Part shown: positions 27,627 through 35,587 of the stretch, in pieces | Layout of the letters: the number at the start of each line of letters is the position of its first letter | Position numbering within the stretch: the stretch's first letter is position 1 | Source of the DNA: Bradyrhizobium sp. CCBAU 051011 | Lineage (GTDB): Bacteria > Pseudomonadota > Alphaproteobacteria > Rhizobiales > Xanthobacteraceae | NCBI RefSeq assembly: GCF_009930815.1 | Contig: NZ_CP022222.1 | Location: 2,832,501 to 2,896,500, forward strand | Direction of reading: 5' to 3' | Length of the DNA: 64,000 nt | Notes under the pieces: model-generated | What the model was told of the DNA's origin: nothing | Seen by the model: the letters and a program-made list of their open reading frames with translations, nothing else | The model's database searches: none | Position numbers and translations under genes: made by a program

Positions 27627-28175
27627 ATGCGACAGATTTCCGAGGACGATTTGGGGCAGGTGCTCAGGTCTGTCGCCAAAGGCGACCGGGCGGCATTTCG
27701 TCAGCTCTACGAGCAGGCGGGCCCGACGCTGTTCGGGATCTGCAGCCGGATACTGCGCGACCGCAACGCCGCCGAGGACGCCTTTCAGGAGGCGATGCTG
27801 CGGATCTGGCAAAAGTCCTATCTGTACGACGCTGCCAAAGGTGGCGCGATGAGCTGGATGGTGACCGTCACGCGCCGGGTGGTGCTCGACCGGTTGCCGG
27901 TGCGGCGGAGCGGGCCGGTGTCGCTGACCGACGAGAGCGTCATGGCCGTGCTCGAAGCGCTGTCAAACCAGGCGCCGCACGATCCCGCACTGGCGCCGGA
28001 CTTGCGAAAGTGCCTCGGTCTTCTGGATCAAAACTACCGGCAATCCGTGCTTTTGGCCTACTATTACGGTCTGAGCTACGAGGAGCTGGCGGCGCATTCG
28101 GCCGTTCCGGTTGGAACGATCAGGACCTGGATTCACCGTGCTGTTGAGAAGTTGCAGCTATGTCTAAGCCAGTGA
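27627..28175 (+). CDS. ECF-type RNA polymerase sigma factor (2)
   Basis: 182 residues from ATG 27627; a TTG nine codons upstream is possible, and neither has a strong ribosome-binding sequence. Region 2: RILRDRNAAEDAFQEAMLRI, then WMVTVTRRVVLDRL. Region 4: YGLSYEELAAHSAVPVGTIR. Its last 16 bases overlap the start of the cupin anti-sigma gene, the classic layout for a sigma/anti-sigma pair. The stimulus is unknown; related pairs answer to singlet oxygen or peroxides. Confidence 0.9.
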   Translation: MRQISEDDLGQVLRSVAKGDRAAFRQLYEQAGPTLFGICSRILRDRNAAEDAFQEAMLRIWQKSYLYDAAKGGAMSWMVTVTRRVVLDRLPVRRSGPVSLTDESVMAVLEALSNQAPHDPALAPDLRKCLGLLDQNYRQSVLLAYYYGLSYEELAAHSAVPVGTIRTWIHRAVEKLQLCLSQ

Positions 28176-28714
28176 GGCCCGGGGCCAGCGATGCCGCCGA
28201 GTATGTCCTTGGGCTGCTCGGCAAGGAGGCGAGAAGCGCCTTCGCGCAGCGATTGAAATCGGACGAAGCGCTGCGTGCGCAGGTCGAATATTGGGAGAGC
28301 ATGTTCGCCAGCCTGCCGGGGGCGGAGGCCGAGCCTCCGCCATCAGGGCTGTTCGAAAAGATTCTCGACCGGATCGAGGGCGAGGGCGCCGACCTGCCGG
28401 GCACTGTGACCAAACGTGCGGGGATGGCGAACTGGTTCGAGGTCGGCCCCGGCATCAAAGGCCGTTTGCTGCATGTCGACCGCGCGCAGCACCGGCAACA
28501 TCTGTTGATCCGAATGGCGCCCGGCGCGTCCTATCGGTCGCATGCCCACGACGCCGACGAACAGACGCTTGTCATCGAAGGCGATCTCTCGTTCGGCGAT
28601 CTCAACCTGAAAGCAGGCGACTTCCATGTCGCGACGCCGTCATCCTCGCACCCGCCGGGGCGCACTGTGAATGGCTGTCTCGTGCACGTCATCATGAGCC
28701 TTGACCAGCATTAG
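28160..28714 (+). CDS. ChrR-like cupin anti-sigma factor
   Basis: 184 residues. The N-terminal part (AAEYVLGLLGKEARSAFAQR, then VEYWESMFASL) looks like the RskA/ChrR sigma-binding helices but lacks an evident HxxxCxxC zinc motif. The C-terminal part is a cupin: RSHAHDADEQTLVIEGDLSF supplies His and Glu ligands, with a later His in PSSSHPPG. In ChrR the cupin senses singlet oxygen or aldehydes and frees the sigma factor. No membrane segment. It overlaps the sigma gene by 16 bases and the convergent arginase stop by 3-4 bases. Confidence 0.85.
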   Translation: MSKPVRPGASDAAEYVLGLLGKEARSAFAQRLKSDEALRAQVEYWESMFASLPGAEAEPPPSGLFEKILDRIEGEGADLPGTVTKRAGMANWFEVGPGIKGRLLHVDRAQHRQHLLIRMAPGASYRSHAHDADEQTLVIEGDLSFGDLNLKAGDFHVATPSSSHPPGRTVNGCLVHVIMSLDQH

Positions 28715-29694
28715 CCTCCCGGCGTCGAGCCGTTGCCCGGTAACATCGCATTGCTCGGCGTGCGCCGATCGGTGATCTGCAGGCCGAACAGGCTGCCGAT
28801 CAGTTCGACAGCAACGCGCGCGGTGCGGCCGCGCTCGTCGAGAAACGGGTTGAGCTCGACGACATCGACCGAGCGCACCAGCCCGGAATCGTGCAACAGC
28901 TCCATGATCAGGTGCGCCTCGCGATAGGTCGCGCCGCCAGGCACGGTGGTGCCGACGCCGGGGGCGACGGTGGGATCGAGGAAGTCGACGTCGAAAGAGA
29001 CATGCAGCACGCCGTTGCGCGCCCGCACGCGCTCGATCACTTTGCGGATCAGGACGCCGACGCCGAACTCGTCGATCGCGCGCATGTCGGCGATCGCGAC
29101 GCAGCGCTCGAACACCAGTTTTTTCTCCTCAGGATCGATCGAGCGAATGCCGAACAGATCGAGCTGATCCGGTCCGATCGAGGCGCGTGGCGCGCCGCCG
29201 AGCAGGTCGTCGAGGCCGCCCTCGCCGCACAGGAACGCAGCCGACATGCCATGCATGTTGCCGGTCTCCGTCGTCTGCGGCGTGTTGTAATCGGCATGGG
29301 CATCGACCCAGAGCACGAACAGCGGCCGGCCCTGCTCCTGCCAGTGGCGCGCGACGCCGTTCACCGATCCCATCGAGAGCGAATGATCGCCGCCCATGAA
29401 GATGGGAATGGCGCCGGAACGCGCCAGCGCATAGGAGCGCTCGCTGAGTGCACGGATCCAGCCCTTGATCGTGTCGTAATATTTGGCGTTCGCCGGCGGC
29501 GGCCCCTCGGCGGGGCCAGGGCCGGGCTTCGCCATGTTGCCATGGTCCTCGACGGCAAAGCCGAGCTGGTCGAGGATGCGTCCGATACCCGCGGTGCGCA
29601 GCGCGTCCGGCCCCATCAAGGTGCCGAGTTGCGAGGCGCCAATCTCGATGGGGACGCCGAGCAAGGCGATGCGCGGCTGGGCAGCTTCCGACAT
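28711..29694 (-). CDS. rocF: Arginase
   Basis: 327 residues from ATG 29694 (GGAGG before it). The two-manganese site is complete: GGDHSLSMGS, WVDAHADYNTP and SFDVDFLDP. GNMHGMS and ELNPFLDE are also typical of arginase rather than agmatinase. It converts arginine to ornithine and urea in the cytosol. No urease or ornithine gene is adjacent. Confidence 0.95.
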   Translation of the reverse strand: MSEAAQPRIALLGVPIEIGASQLGTLMGPDALRTAGIGRILDQLGFAVEDHGNMAKPGPGPAEGPPPANAKYYDTIKGWIRALSERSYALARSGAIPIFMGGDHSLSMGSVNGVARHWQEQGRPLFVLWVDAHADYNTPQTTETGNMHGMSAAFLCGEGGLDDLLGGAPRASIGPDQLDLFGIRSIDPEEKKLVFERCVAIADMRAIDEFGVGVLIRKVIERVRARNGVLHVSFDVDFLDPTVAPGVGTTVPGGATYREAHLIMELLHDSGLVRSVDVVELNPFLDERGRTARVAVELIGSLFGLQITDRRTPSNAMLPGNGSTPGG

Positions 29695-29714
29695 GAGGCG
29701 AGCCTCCGAAGAAT

Positions 29715-29804
29715 CGTAGGTGGGCAAAGCGTAGCGTGCCCACCTACGAGATCACGGTTGGATCAATGGTGGGCACGGCGCTCCGCGCCTTTGCCCACCC
29801 TACG
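29715..29804. repeat. Family F intergenic repeat
   Basis: Begins with a perfect 12-base hairpin, CGTAGGTGGGCA (29715-29726) and TGCCCACCTACG (29737-29748), then a second unit GGTGGGCACGGCGC ... TTTGCCCACCCTACG to 29804. It separates the thioesterase and arginase genes. Confidence 0.8.
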
Positions 29805-29807
29805 CCA

Positions 29808-30626
29808 CTACGCCTTGAAATAAGCGATTTGCGTCGTGGTTGCGAGGAGGCGTCCCGACGGCGACCATAATTCGCCGTGCTGATCGCCGTAACTCCTGTG
29901 GAAAATTCTGGCATCGGCCGTTGCCAGCACGTGGGTGATGTCCTCCTCTGCCAGCTCTTCGGACGCCGTATGAAAATACGTCGTGATCGAAACCGTTCCG
30001 AATGGAACAAGTTCCCGCCGCGCCAGAAAGACCCGGCCGAAGAAGGCGTCCGACATCGACATCAGCGACAGCATGTCGATCTTCCGCGGCATGCGGTCGC
30101 CGATCCACTGCTTGGAAAATGCATCTAGCGGTGTCGCGGCAGGCGAGCCGTAAAAACTCGGCTCGCCCTCGACAAAGCGGAAATCATACTGATGCGTCCA
30201 GGTCATCGGCGTGTTCGGAAACGAGCGCGCCTGCGCGAACGGCACGGCGTCCGGATAGTTCGCCTGCTGGTGCGACCAGGACGGACGGCGCTCGGCGAAT
30301 ACGGCGGTCGCCAGCGTCGCGACATCGCCGCCGCCCTGCGTCATCTCCACGCACCAATGCTGGCTCGAGCGGTTGGCCTTGACCAGCCGGACGTCGAGAT
30401 CGAACGCGCCTTCCGCGACCGGCGCGCAGAAATTCACCGTCAGCGACAGCGGCTCGCCTGCCCGCTGCGGATGCTCCATCAGCGCGCGGAGGATAGTCGC
30501 CGCCGTGCAGCCGCCGAACGGGCCGACAAAGGCCCAGTAGTCCGGGCTGGTCTTGCCCTGCCAGCAGCTATCGCCGGCGGTGACCCGCGTGGCGTCGTCG
30601 AAGAGGTGAGGGGATTGTGTGAGCAT
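29808..30626 (-). CDS. TesB-like acyl-CoA thioesterase family protein
   Basis: 272 residues from ATG 30626. It looks like a double hotdog thioesterase: an N-terminal half with WAFVGPFGGCTAATILRAL and a C-terminal half ending LLATTTQIAYFKA, where the late Thr/Gln and an upstream Asp (MSMSDAFFG) would form the catalytic set. Such enzymes release fatty acids from CoA. Chain preference cannot be read. It is followed by the family F repeat and arginase on the same strand. Confidence 0.8.
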   Translation of the reverse strand: MLTQSPHLFDDATRVTAGDSCWQGKTSPDYWAFVGPFGGCTAATILRALMEHPQRAGEPLSLTVNFCAPVAEGAFDLDVRLVKANRSSQHWCVEMTQGGGDVATLATAVFAERRPSWSHQQANYPDAVPFAQARSFPNTPMTWTHQYDFRFVEGEPSFYGSPAATPLDAFSKQWIGDRMPRKIDMLSLMSMSDAFFGRVFLARRELVPFGTVSITTYFHTASEELAEEDITHVLATADARIFHRSYGDQHGELWSPSGRLLATTTQIAYFKA

Positions 30627-30669
30627 GGATACCTTCAGTCTTTGGATGCGACGTGGTCGCGGCAAACAC

Positions 30670-30788
30670 CGTCATTGCGAGCGAAGCGACTTGTCCGCCG
30701 TAGCTCGAAGAGCGAAGGCGGAAGCAATCCATCGCGCCGCAAGCGGAGGAATGGATTGCTTCGTCGCTTACGCTCCTCGCAATGACGC
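30670..30788. repeat. Family A intergenic repeat, copy 2, with nested insert
   Basis: Same outer arms as the copy at 7614 (GTCATTGCGAG ... CTCGCAATGAC). It is about 30 bases longer because of an inserted element at 30694-30722 bounded by TCCGCC and GGCGGA, whose centre folds as GCTC-GAA-GAGC (30703-30713). Confidence 0.85.
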
Positions 30789-30827
30789 GGATGCAGTATC
30801 GCTGCAATCCCGCCAAATTCAATGACC

Positions 30828-31562
30828 TCACAGGTAATGGATTTCCGTTCCCGGGATTGCAGACCCTCTCTTGTCGATGTGCTCGCAAAATTGATTGATT
30901 GCCTTGACCGCAGCGTCGGGGTGGGTCGCCAGCAGCATGTGCGAGGAATCGAACCAATGCACGTGGCAGCGTGGCTGCGCAGTTAGGATCTCGTCGACCT
31001 GCCTCTTGCTCACCAGGCGGTCGAAACGTCCTTGCAGGCACATCACGGGGCACGTGACCTCGCGTAGTCGATTGCGCTTGTCGACGCGAAGTACTTCGCG
31101 GGCACGGTATTGAAGGACCTTGTGAGGCAAGGTCGCCAATACGCGGCGAAGGCGAGCGGTGAGTTCAGGTGTGGCTGTCGATCCCATCAGTGCTGCCGCA
31201 ATGATGCGCTTGGGGAGCCACCTGAGGTCAAGGAGCCGAGTGAGTACAGTGAACAGCGCTGGTAGCGGATGTCGCGCAAAGCTCGATGCCAGGACCAATC
31301 CAACGGCTCGTGGGTCCGTGGCCGCAATCTCTATCGCGATCGGTCCGGAAAAGGATTCGCCGAGAACCGCGAACGGACGGTTCGGCACGCGTTCCCTGAC
31401 ATAGGTTACCAATTGAGCATAGCCCAGTGGTCGGTCGGGTGGGTACGCGATGAGTTGAACCGGGCGATACAAGGAGAGTTGATCTGCCAGTGCCCTCAGG
31501 AGCTCTCCCGTTCCGTCCATGCCCGGCAAGAGGATAATCGGAATACCTTCGGGCGCGTCCAT
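30828..31562 (-). CDS. Alpha/beta hydrolase
   Basis: 244 residues. The opening LLPGMDGTGELLRAL gives the oxyanion region; LGESFSGPIAIEIA is the nucleophile elbow (Ser in GESFSG); the acid residue is in GRFDRLV and the His in FDSSHMLL. Family members are esterases, thioesterases or peptidases, and the substrate is unknown. It lies 67 bases after glgP on the same strand. The ribosome-binding site is weak. Confidence 0.82.
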   Translation of the reverse strand: MDAPEGIPIILLPGMDGTGELLRALADQLSLYRPVQLIAYPPDRPLGYAQLVTYVRERVPNRPFAVLGESFSGPIAIEIAATDPRAVGLVLASSFARHPLPALFTVLTRLLDLRWLPKRIIAAALMGSTATPELTARLRRVLATLPHKVLQYRAREVLRVDKRNRLREVTCPVMCLQGRFDRLVSKRQVDEILTAQPRCHVHWFDSSHMLLATHPDAAVKAINQFCEHIDKRGSAIPGTEIHYL

Positions 31563-31629
31563 CCGGCCATCATAGCATGTCGTGGCTCAGGAAAGTCCAG
31601 GGAGCTTGCGCGCTTGATGAACGCGCGAT

Positions 31630-34152
31630 CTAACCCTTCGCCTCGCGCTGGGCGCCTGCCTCCGGCACCGGCGCAGCCGCTCGCACCGGTACGTGCCAGA
31701 TGTCTTCGGCATACTCGCGGATGGTGCGGTCGGAGGAAAACCACGGCATCCGCGCCACATTGAGGATCGAGGCGCGGGTCCAGGCCGGTATCACCTGCCA
31801 GCGGGCGTCGATGCCGCGCTGCGCCGCGTAATAGGAATCGAAGTCGGCTGAGACCATGTAGTGGTCGAGGTACCGTAGCGCGTGGCCGATGGAAGCGAAG
31901 CGGGCGGGATCGTCGGGCGAGAAGGCGCCGCTTTCGATCGCGGTGATGGCCCGCGCCAGCCGCGGCGAGCGGCGGATCACGTCGGTCGCATCCAGGCCCT
32001 GCTTGCGCCGGACCATGACGTCGCCGGCTTCCATGCCGAAGATCGCGATGTTCTCCGCGCCGACATGGTCGCGGATTTCGATATTGGCGCCGTCGAGCGT
32101 GCCAATGGTCAGAGCGCCGTTGAGCGCCAGCTTCATATTGCCGGTGCCGGAGGCTTCCATACCGGCGGTCGAAATCTGCTCGGAGAGATCGGCGGCCGGA
32201 ATGATTACCTCGGCGAGGCTGACATTGTAGTCGGCGAGAAAGACCACCTTCAGCCTTCCAGCGACGTCGGGGTCGTTGTTGACGACTTCGGCGACATCGT
32301 TGATCAGCTTGATGATCAGCTTGGCGTAGCGATAGCTCGCTGCCGCCTTGCCGGCGAAGATTTTTACCCGCGGCACCCAGTCGCGCTGCGGTTCGTCCTT
32401 GATCGCCTGATACAGCGCGACGGTCTCGACGAGGTTGAGCAATTGCCGCTTGTATTCGTGGATGCGCTTGATCTGGATATCGAACAACGCCGACGGATCG
32501 ACCTTGATGCTGGTACGCTCGTTGATCAGCCGCGCCAGCGCCAGCTTGTTCTGGTGCTTGACGTCGCGAAAACGCTGCTGGAACGCGTTGTCGCCGGCGC
32601 GCGCCTCTAGCCGTTCGAACAGCGAGAAGTCGTCCAGCACGGCCTCGCCGCAGACCTCGCGCAGCAGCTCCGTCAATTTTGGATTGGCCAGCATCAGCCA
32701 GCGGCGGAAGGTGATGCCGTTGGTCTTGTTGGTGATGCGGCCGGGATAGAGATGATTGAGATCGTGGAACACGGTCTCCTTCATCAGGTCGGAGTGCATC
32801 GCCGAGACGCCGTTGATGCGGTGCGAGCCGACGAAAGCGAGCTGCCCCATCCGCACCCGCCGTCCGGACTTCTCGTCGATCAGCGACACCGAGGCGCGGT
32901 AATCGATGTCACCGGGACAACGCTGATCTGCCAGCGCCAGATGCGCGGTATTGATGCGGTAGATGATCTCGAGATGCCGCGGCAGCAGCCGCTCGAACAG
33001 TTCGACCGGCCAGGTCTCCAGCGCTTCCGGCAGCAGCGTGTGGTTGGTGTAGGAAAACGTCGCCACCGTGATCTTCCACGCTTCGTCCCAGCGGAAATTG
33101 TGCAGGTCGACCAGGATTCGCATCAGCTCGGTGACGGCAAGACTCGGATGGGTGTCGTTGAGCTGCACCGCGACCTTCGACGCAAGGCTGCGCAACTGCC
33201 CGTCGGAGGCGAGGTGCCGCTTGACCAGATCCTGCAGCGAGGCGGAGACGAAGAAATATTCCTGCCGCAACCGGAGTTCACGCCCAGCCGGGCTCTCGTC
33301 GTTCGGATAGAGGAATTTGCAGATCGATTCCGCGCGCGCCTCCTCGGCAACCGCGCCGAGGTAATCGCCGGTATTGAAGACGTCGAGCCGCAATGGATCG
33401 GGCGAGCGCGCCGACCACAGCCGCAGCGCGTTGACGTGCTGGCCGCGCCAGCCGACGATCGGCGTGTCGTAGGCGACGGCCTGCACGGTTTCCGCCGGAC
33501 GCCAGGTCGCGCGGTCGCGCCCGCGGTCGTCGACATGCTCGACATGGCCGCCGAAATGAATGTGATAGACTACCTCCGCCCGCAGGAATTCCCAGGGGTT
33601 GCCGAAGCCCAGCCATTCGTCCGGATATTCCTGTTGCCAGCCCTGCGAAATGATCTGGCGGAACAGGCCGAAATCGTAGCGGATGCCGTAGCCGATGGCG
33701 GGAATGGCCAGCGTCGCCATGCTCTCCATGAAGCACGCCGCGAGCCGCCCGAGACCGCCATTGCCGAGCGCCGCGTCCGGCTCGCATTTGCGCAAGTCAT
33801 CAAGCCCGACGCCGAGATCGCCGAGCGCCGTCTCGAACAGCGGCAGCAGGCCCATATTGTTCAGCCCGTCGGTGAAGAGACGGCCGATCAGGAATTCGAG
33901 CGAGAGATAATAAACGCGCTTGCTGCCGGCGTCGTAGCTCTCTTTTTCCGCTGTCAGCCAGCGGTGCACGATGCGGTCGCGCAGCGCCAGCGCCGCGGCC
34001 TTGTACCAGTCGCGCCGGGTCGCCATGGCGGCGTCCTTGCCGATCGCAAGGCGGAGCTTGGCGAGGATCGCGCCCTTGATCTCGGCCAGCGCCAACTCGT
34101 CGACCGGCTGCCCCAGCACGGGATAGTTCCCCGGGAATTGTTCCTGCAACAC
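31630..34152 (-). CDS. glgP: Glycogen/maltodextrin phosphorylase
   Basis: 840 residues from a GTG at 34152 with AGGAATCAAC before it. All marks of GT35 phosphorylases are present: PDAALGNGGLGRLAACFMES near the front and EASGTGNMKLALNGALTIGT around the lysine that holds pyridoxal phosphate. It removes glucose-1-phosphate from alpha-1,4-glucans. The rest of the glycogen gene set is not in the window, so it is an isolated copy. Confidence 0.96.
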   Translation of the reverse strand: MLQEQFPGNYPVLGQPVDELALAEIKGAILAKLRLAIGKDAAMATRRDWYKAAALALRDRIVHRWLTAEKESYDAGSKRVYYLSLEFLIGRLFTDGLNNMGLLPLFETALGDLGVGLDDLRKCEPDAALGNGGLGRLAACFMESMATLAIPAIGYGIRYDFGLFRQIISQGWQQEYPDEWLGFGNPWEFLRAEVVYHIHFGGHVEHVDDRGRDRATWRPAETVQAVAYDTPIVGWRGQHVNALRLWSARSPDPLRLDVFNTGDYLGAVAEEARAESICKFLYPNDESPAGRELRLRQEYFFVSASLQDLVKRHLASDGQLRSLASKVAVQLNDTHPSLAVTELMRILVDLHNFRWDEAWKITVATFSYTNHTLLPEALETWPVELFERLLPRHLEIIYRINTAHLALADQRCPGDIDYRASVSLIDEKSGRRVRMGQLAFVGSHRINGVSAMHSDLMKETVFHDLNHLYPGRITNKTNGITFRRWLMLANPKLTELLREVCGEAVLDDFSLFERLEARAGDNAFQQRFRDVKHQNKLALARLINERTSIKVDPSALFDIQIKRIHEYKRQLLNLVETVALYQAIKDEPQRDWVPRVKIFAGKAAASYRYAKLIIKLINDVAEVVNNDPDVAGRLKVVFLADYNVSLAEVIIPAADLSEQISTAGMEASGTGNMKLALNGALTIGTLDGANIEIRDHVGAENIAIFGMEAGDVMVRRKQGLDATDVIRRSPRLARAITAIESGAFSPDDPARFASIGHALRYLDHYMVSADFDSYYAAQRGIDARWQVIPAWTRASILNVARMPWFSSDRTIREYAEDIWHVPVRAAAPVPEAGAQREAKG

Positions 34153-34288
34153 GTTGATTCCTGCAGTTGAGACTTAAGACAAGATAAGCGCGTTGTACCG
34201 CGATCGAAACCACTGGGGCGGTTTGTGCACTGCGCTGGCATGATTTTATGCAAGGACCGGGCCGATTTCGCGGCATTGGCGGTCGGGT

Positions 34289-34314
34289 TTTGGTGATATA
34301 TTTGGTGATATAAT
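34289..34314 (+). promoter_or_regulatory. Tandem 12-base repeat with a consensus -10 box
   Basis: TTTGGTGATATA occurs twice without a gap (34289-34300 and 34301-34312) and leads into TATAAT at 34309-34314, a perfect sigma-70 -10 sequence. A matching -35 is not obvious. The small secreted protein gene starts 91 bases downstream. Confidence 0.5.
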
Positions 34315-34404
34315 CGTGGCGCGAAGCGAGGGAGAGCTGGGTTTCTAGTGGCCGGGTGCCAGTGCGCGCGAAGCAGTTGCGTGCCGCCAGAACGGAGGCT
34401 TGCC

Positions 34405-34635
34405 ATGAGACTGACGATCGAGATCGCCGCCGCTACGCTATTGGTAGTTTGCATCAGTGCCACCAGCGCGGCCTTTGCCGCTGGTAAGGCCGGCAAGAGC
34501 GCCGACGCCTTGGGTTGCTCGTTCAGCGTCACGAAAGGCGCTTCGCCCGCCGCGCGCTGTGCAGCGATGAAGCGGCAGTGCGGTGGAAAGTTCTACGCTA
34601 ATTATTGCGGCGACAAGCTGTTGTCGGCGATGTGA
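34405..34635 (+). CDS. Small secreted four-cysteine protein
   Basis: 76 residues from ATG 34405 with GGAGGCTTGCC before it. A signal peptide covers about residues 1-26 (to AAFAA). The mature part, about 50 residues, has four cysteines (CSFS, RCAAM, QCGGK, NYCGD) that could form two disulfides outside the inner membrane. I recognise no family. It converges with a small minus-strand gene. Confidence 0.6.
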   Translation: MRLTIEIAAATLLVVCISATSAAFAAGKAGKSADALGCSFSVTKGASPAARCAAMKRQCGGKFYANYCGDKLLSAM

Positions 34636-34656
34636 GGGATTGAAGGGCCTCGACGG

Positions 34657-34887
34657 TTATGCCGCGGCGCCGTCCCAGTCCTGGCCTTCCTCGGCGAGCG
34701 CGGGGTAGCGCAGATAAAGCTTTTGCAGCAGCTCGAAATGAAGTGCGGACGATATCTCGTCGAGCGCGGTGGACAGCAACGCCCGATCATCGCTGTCGAG
34801 CGTGGATACGATCGTATTCGCGCGATCGATCGCGTCGGCCGCTTGCAATAACAGCGACCGGATCTGGTTGGCCTGCGTTCCGTTCAT
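34657..34887 (-). CDS. Small hypothetical protein, helical
   Basis: 76 residues from ATG 34887 with AAGGATCGGAACA before it. The sequence is helical and acidic (SLLLQAADAIDRANTIV, then LDEISSALHFELLQKLYLRY), without cysteine or membrane segments. No known family comes to mind. It shares a 165-base control region with the gene at 35053; that region carries a GAAC-N7-GAAC site. Confidence 0.55.
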   Translation of the reverse strand: MNGTQANQIRSLLLQAADAIDRANTIVSTLDSDDRALLSTALDEISSALHFELLQKLYLRYPALAEEGQDWDGAAA

Positions 34888-34952
34888 TGTTCCGATCCTT
34901 TGCCCAAACCGCAGGAACAACCTTTGATAGGAAATATTTTGTCCGGCCGCCA

Positions 34953-34967
34953 GAACAAATTAAGAAC
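34953..34967. promoter_or_regulatory. Candidate alphaproteobacterial LexA (SOS) site
   Basis: GAAC-AAATTAA-GAAC followed by A fits the direct-repeat LexA site GAAC-N7-GAAC of alphaproteobacteria. It lies 66 bases before the minus-strand gene start at 34887 and 86 bases before the plus-strand start at 35053. With only eight fixed bases, one or two chance matches are expected in a window this size, so this is tentative. Confidence 0.35.
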
Positions 34968-35052
34968 AATTTAGCAAGCATCTGATATATCATTGTGATT
35001 CGGCGCGTCGCCGACACAGCATTCATGGTCTATCCGAGTTTGCGAGGACTAC

Positions 35053-35484
35053 ATGTCCACCATCGCCTTCGATCAGTTCGCCCTCACCCGCATCGCCGAT
35101 TTCGCGCGCTCGCTGTCGCGCCTGCACCAGGCCTCGCGCCGCCAGGTCGTCGACGACGACGCGATCGACCGCGAGTTCAACGCGGTCTGCATGTCGGTAT
35201 GGGGCTACACTACGGATGATTTCAGCGACGAGCTGTTTTCGATCGCGGACCACGCCTTTCTCGACGGGTTGGACGAAGCGCAGGCGCGCATCTTCGCGGC
35301 CGAACAGGGCTACGACCTCGTCGACGATCAGGGCATGCTGACGGATTGGTGGGGATATTGCTGGATGATTCTCGCCGAGAAACGCGGATTGCTGACGCCG
35401 GAAAACCGCGCCGCGGCGCGGGCGGCGATCGAGGAAAAATATCTGTCGGCGCCGAATGTGATCGGGGTGATCGTCGGGCGGTGA
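35053..35484 (+). CDS. Hypothetical protein
   Basis: 143 residues from ATG 35053 with GCGAGGACTAC before it. It is soluble and acidic with many aromatic residues (SVWGYTTDDFSDELF, MLTDWWGYCWMILAEKRGLL), and has no signal peptide. I cannot assign a domain. Codon use matches the surrounding genes. The family G repeat lies just after it. Confidence 0.65.
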   Translation: MSTIAFDQFALTRIADFARSLSRLHQASRRQVVDDDAIDREFNAVCMSVWGYTTDDFSDELFSIADHAFLDGLDEAQARIFAAEQGYDLVDDQGMLTDWWGYCWMILAEKRGLLTPENRAAARAAIEEKYLSAPNVIGVIVGR

Positions 35485-35522
35485 ATGCACTCGGGCATCA
35501 ATCGCGTGACCCGGCCCCATTC

Positions 35523-35552
35523 TACTTTGCATGGGGTTGTTTTCGATATTTT
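35523..35552. repeat. Family G dispersed repeat, copy 2
   Basis: Thirty bases identical to 12499-12528 except one (A for G), starting TACTTTGCATGGGGTTG. It lies between the stop codons of the hypothetical gene and the DUF2865 gene, which converge. Confidence 0.8.
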
Positions 35553-35587
35553 GTGTCCGGGCTCATCGGTGGAAGATCGTCAGTCCC

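Noticed and set aside
31630-34152. Glycogen operon
   Set aside because: Only the phosphorylase is present; neighbours are an alpha/beta hydrolase and unknown genes, so no operon can be claimed.
34960-34974. CtrA-like TTAA-N7-TTAG site
   Set aside because: One mismatch, single copy, and it overlaps the better-fitting GAAC-N7-GAAC site.
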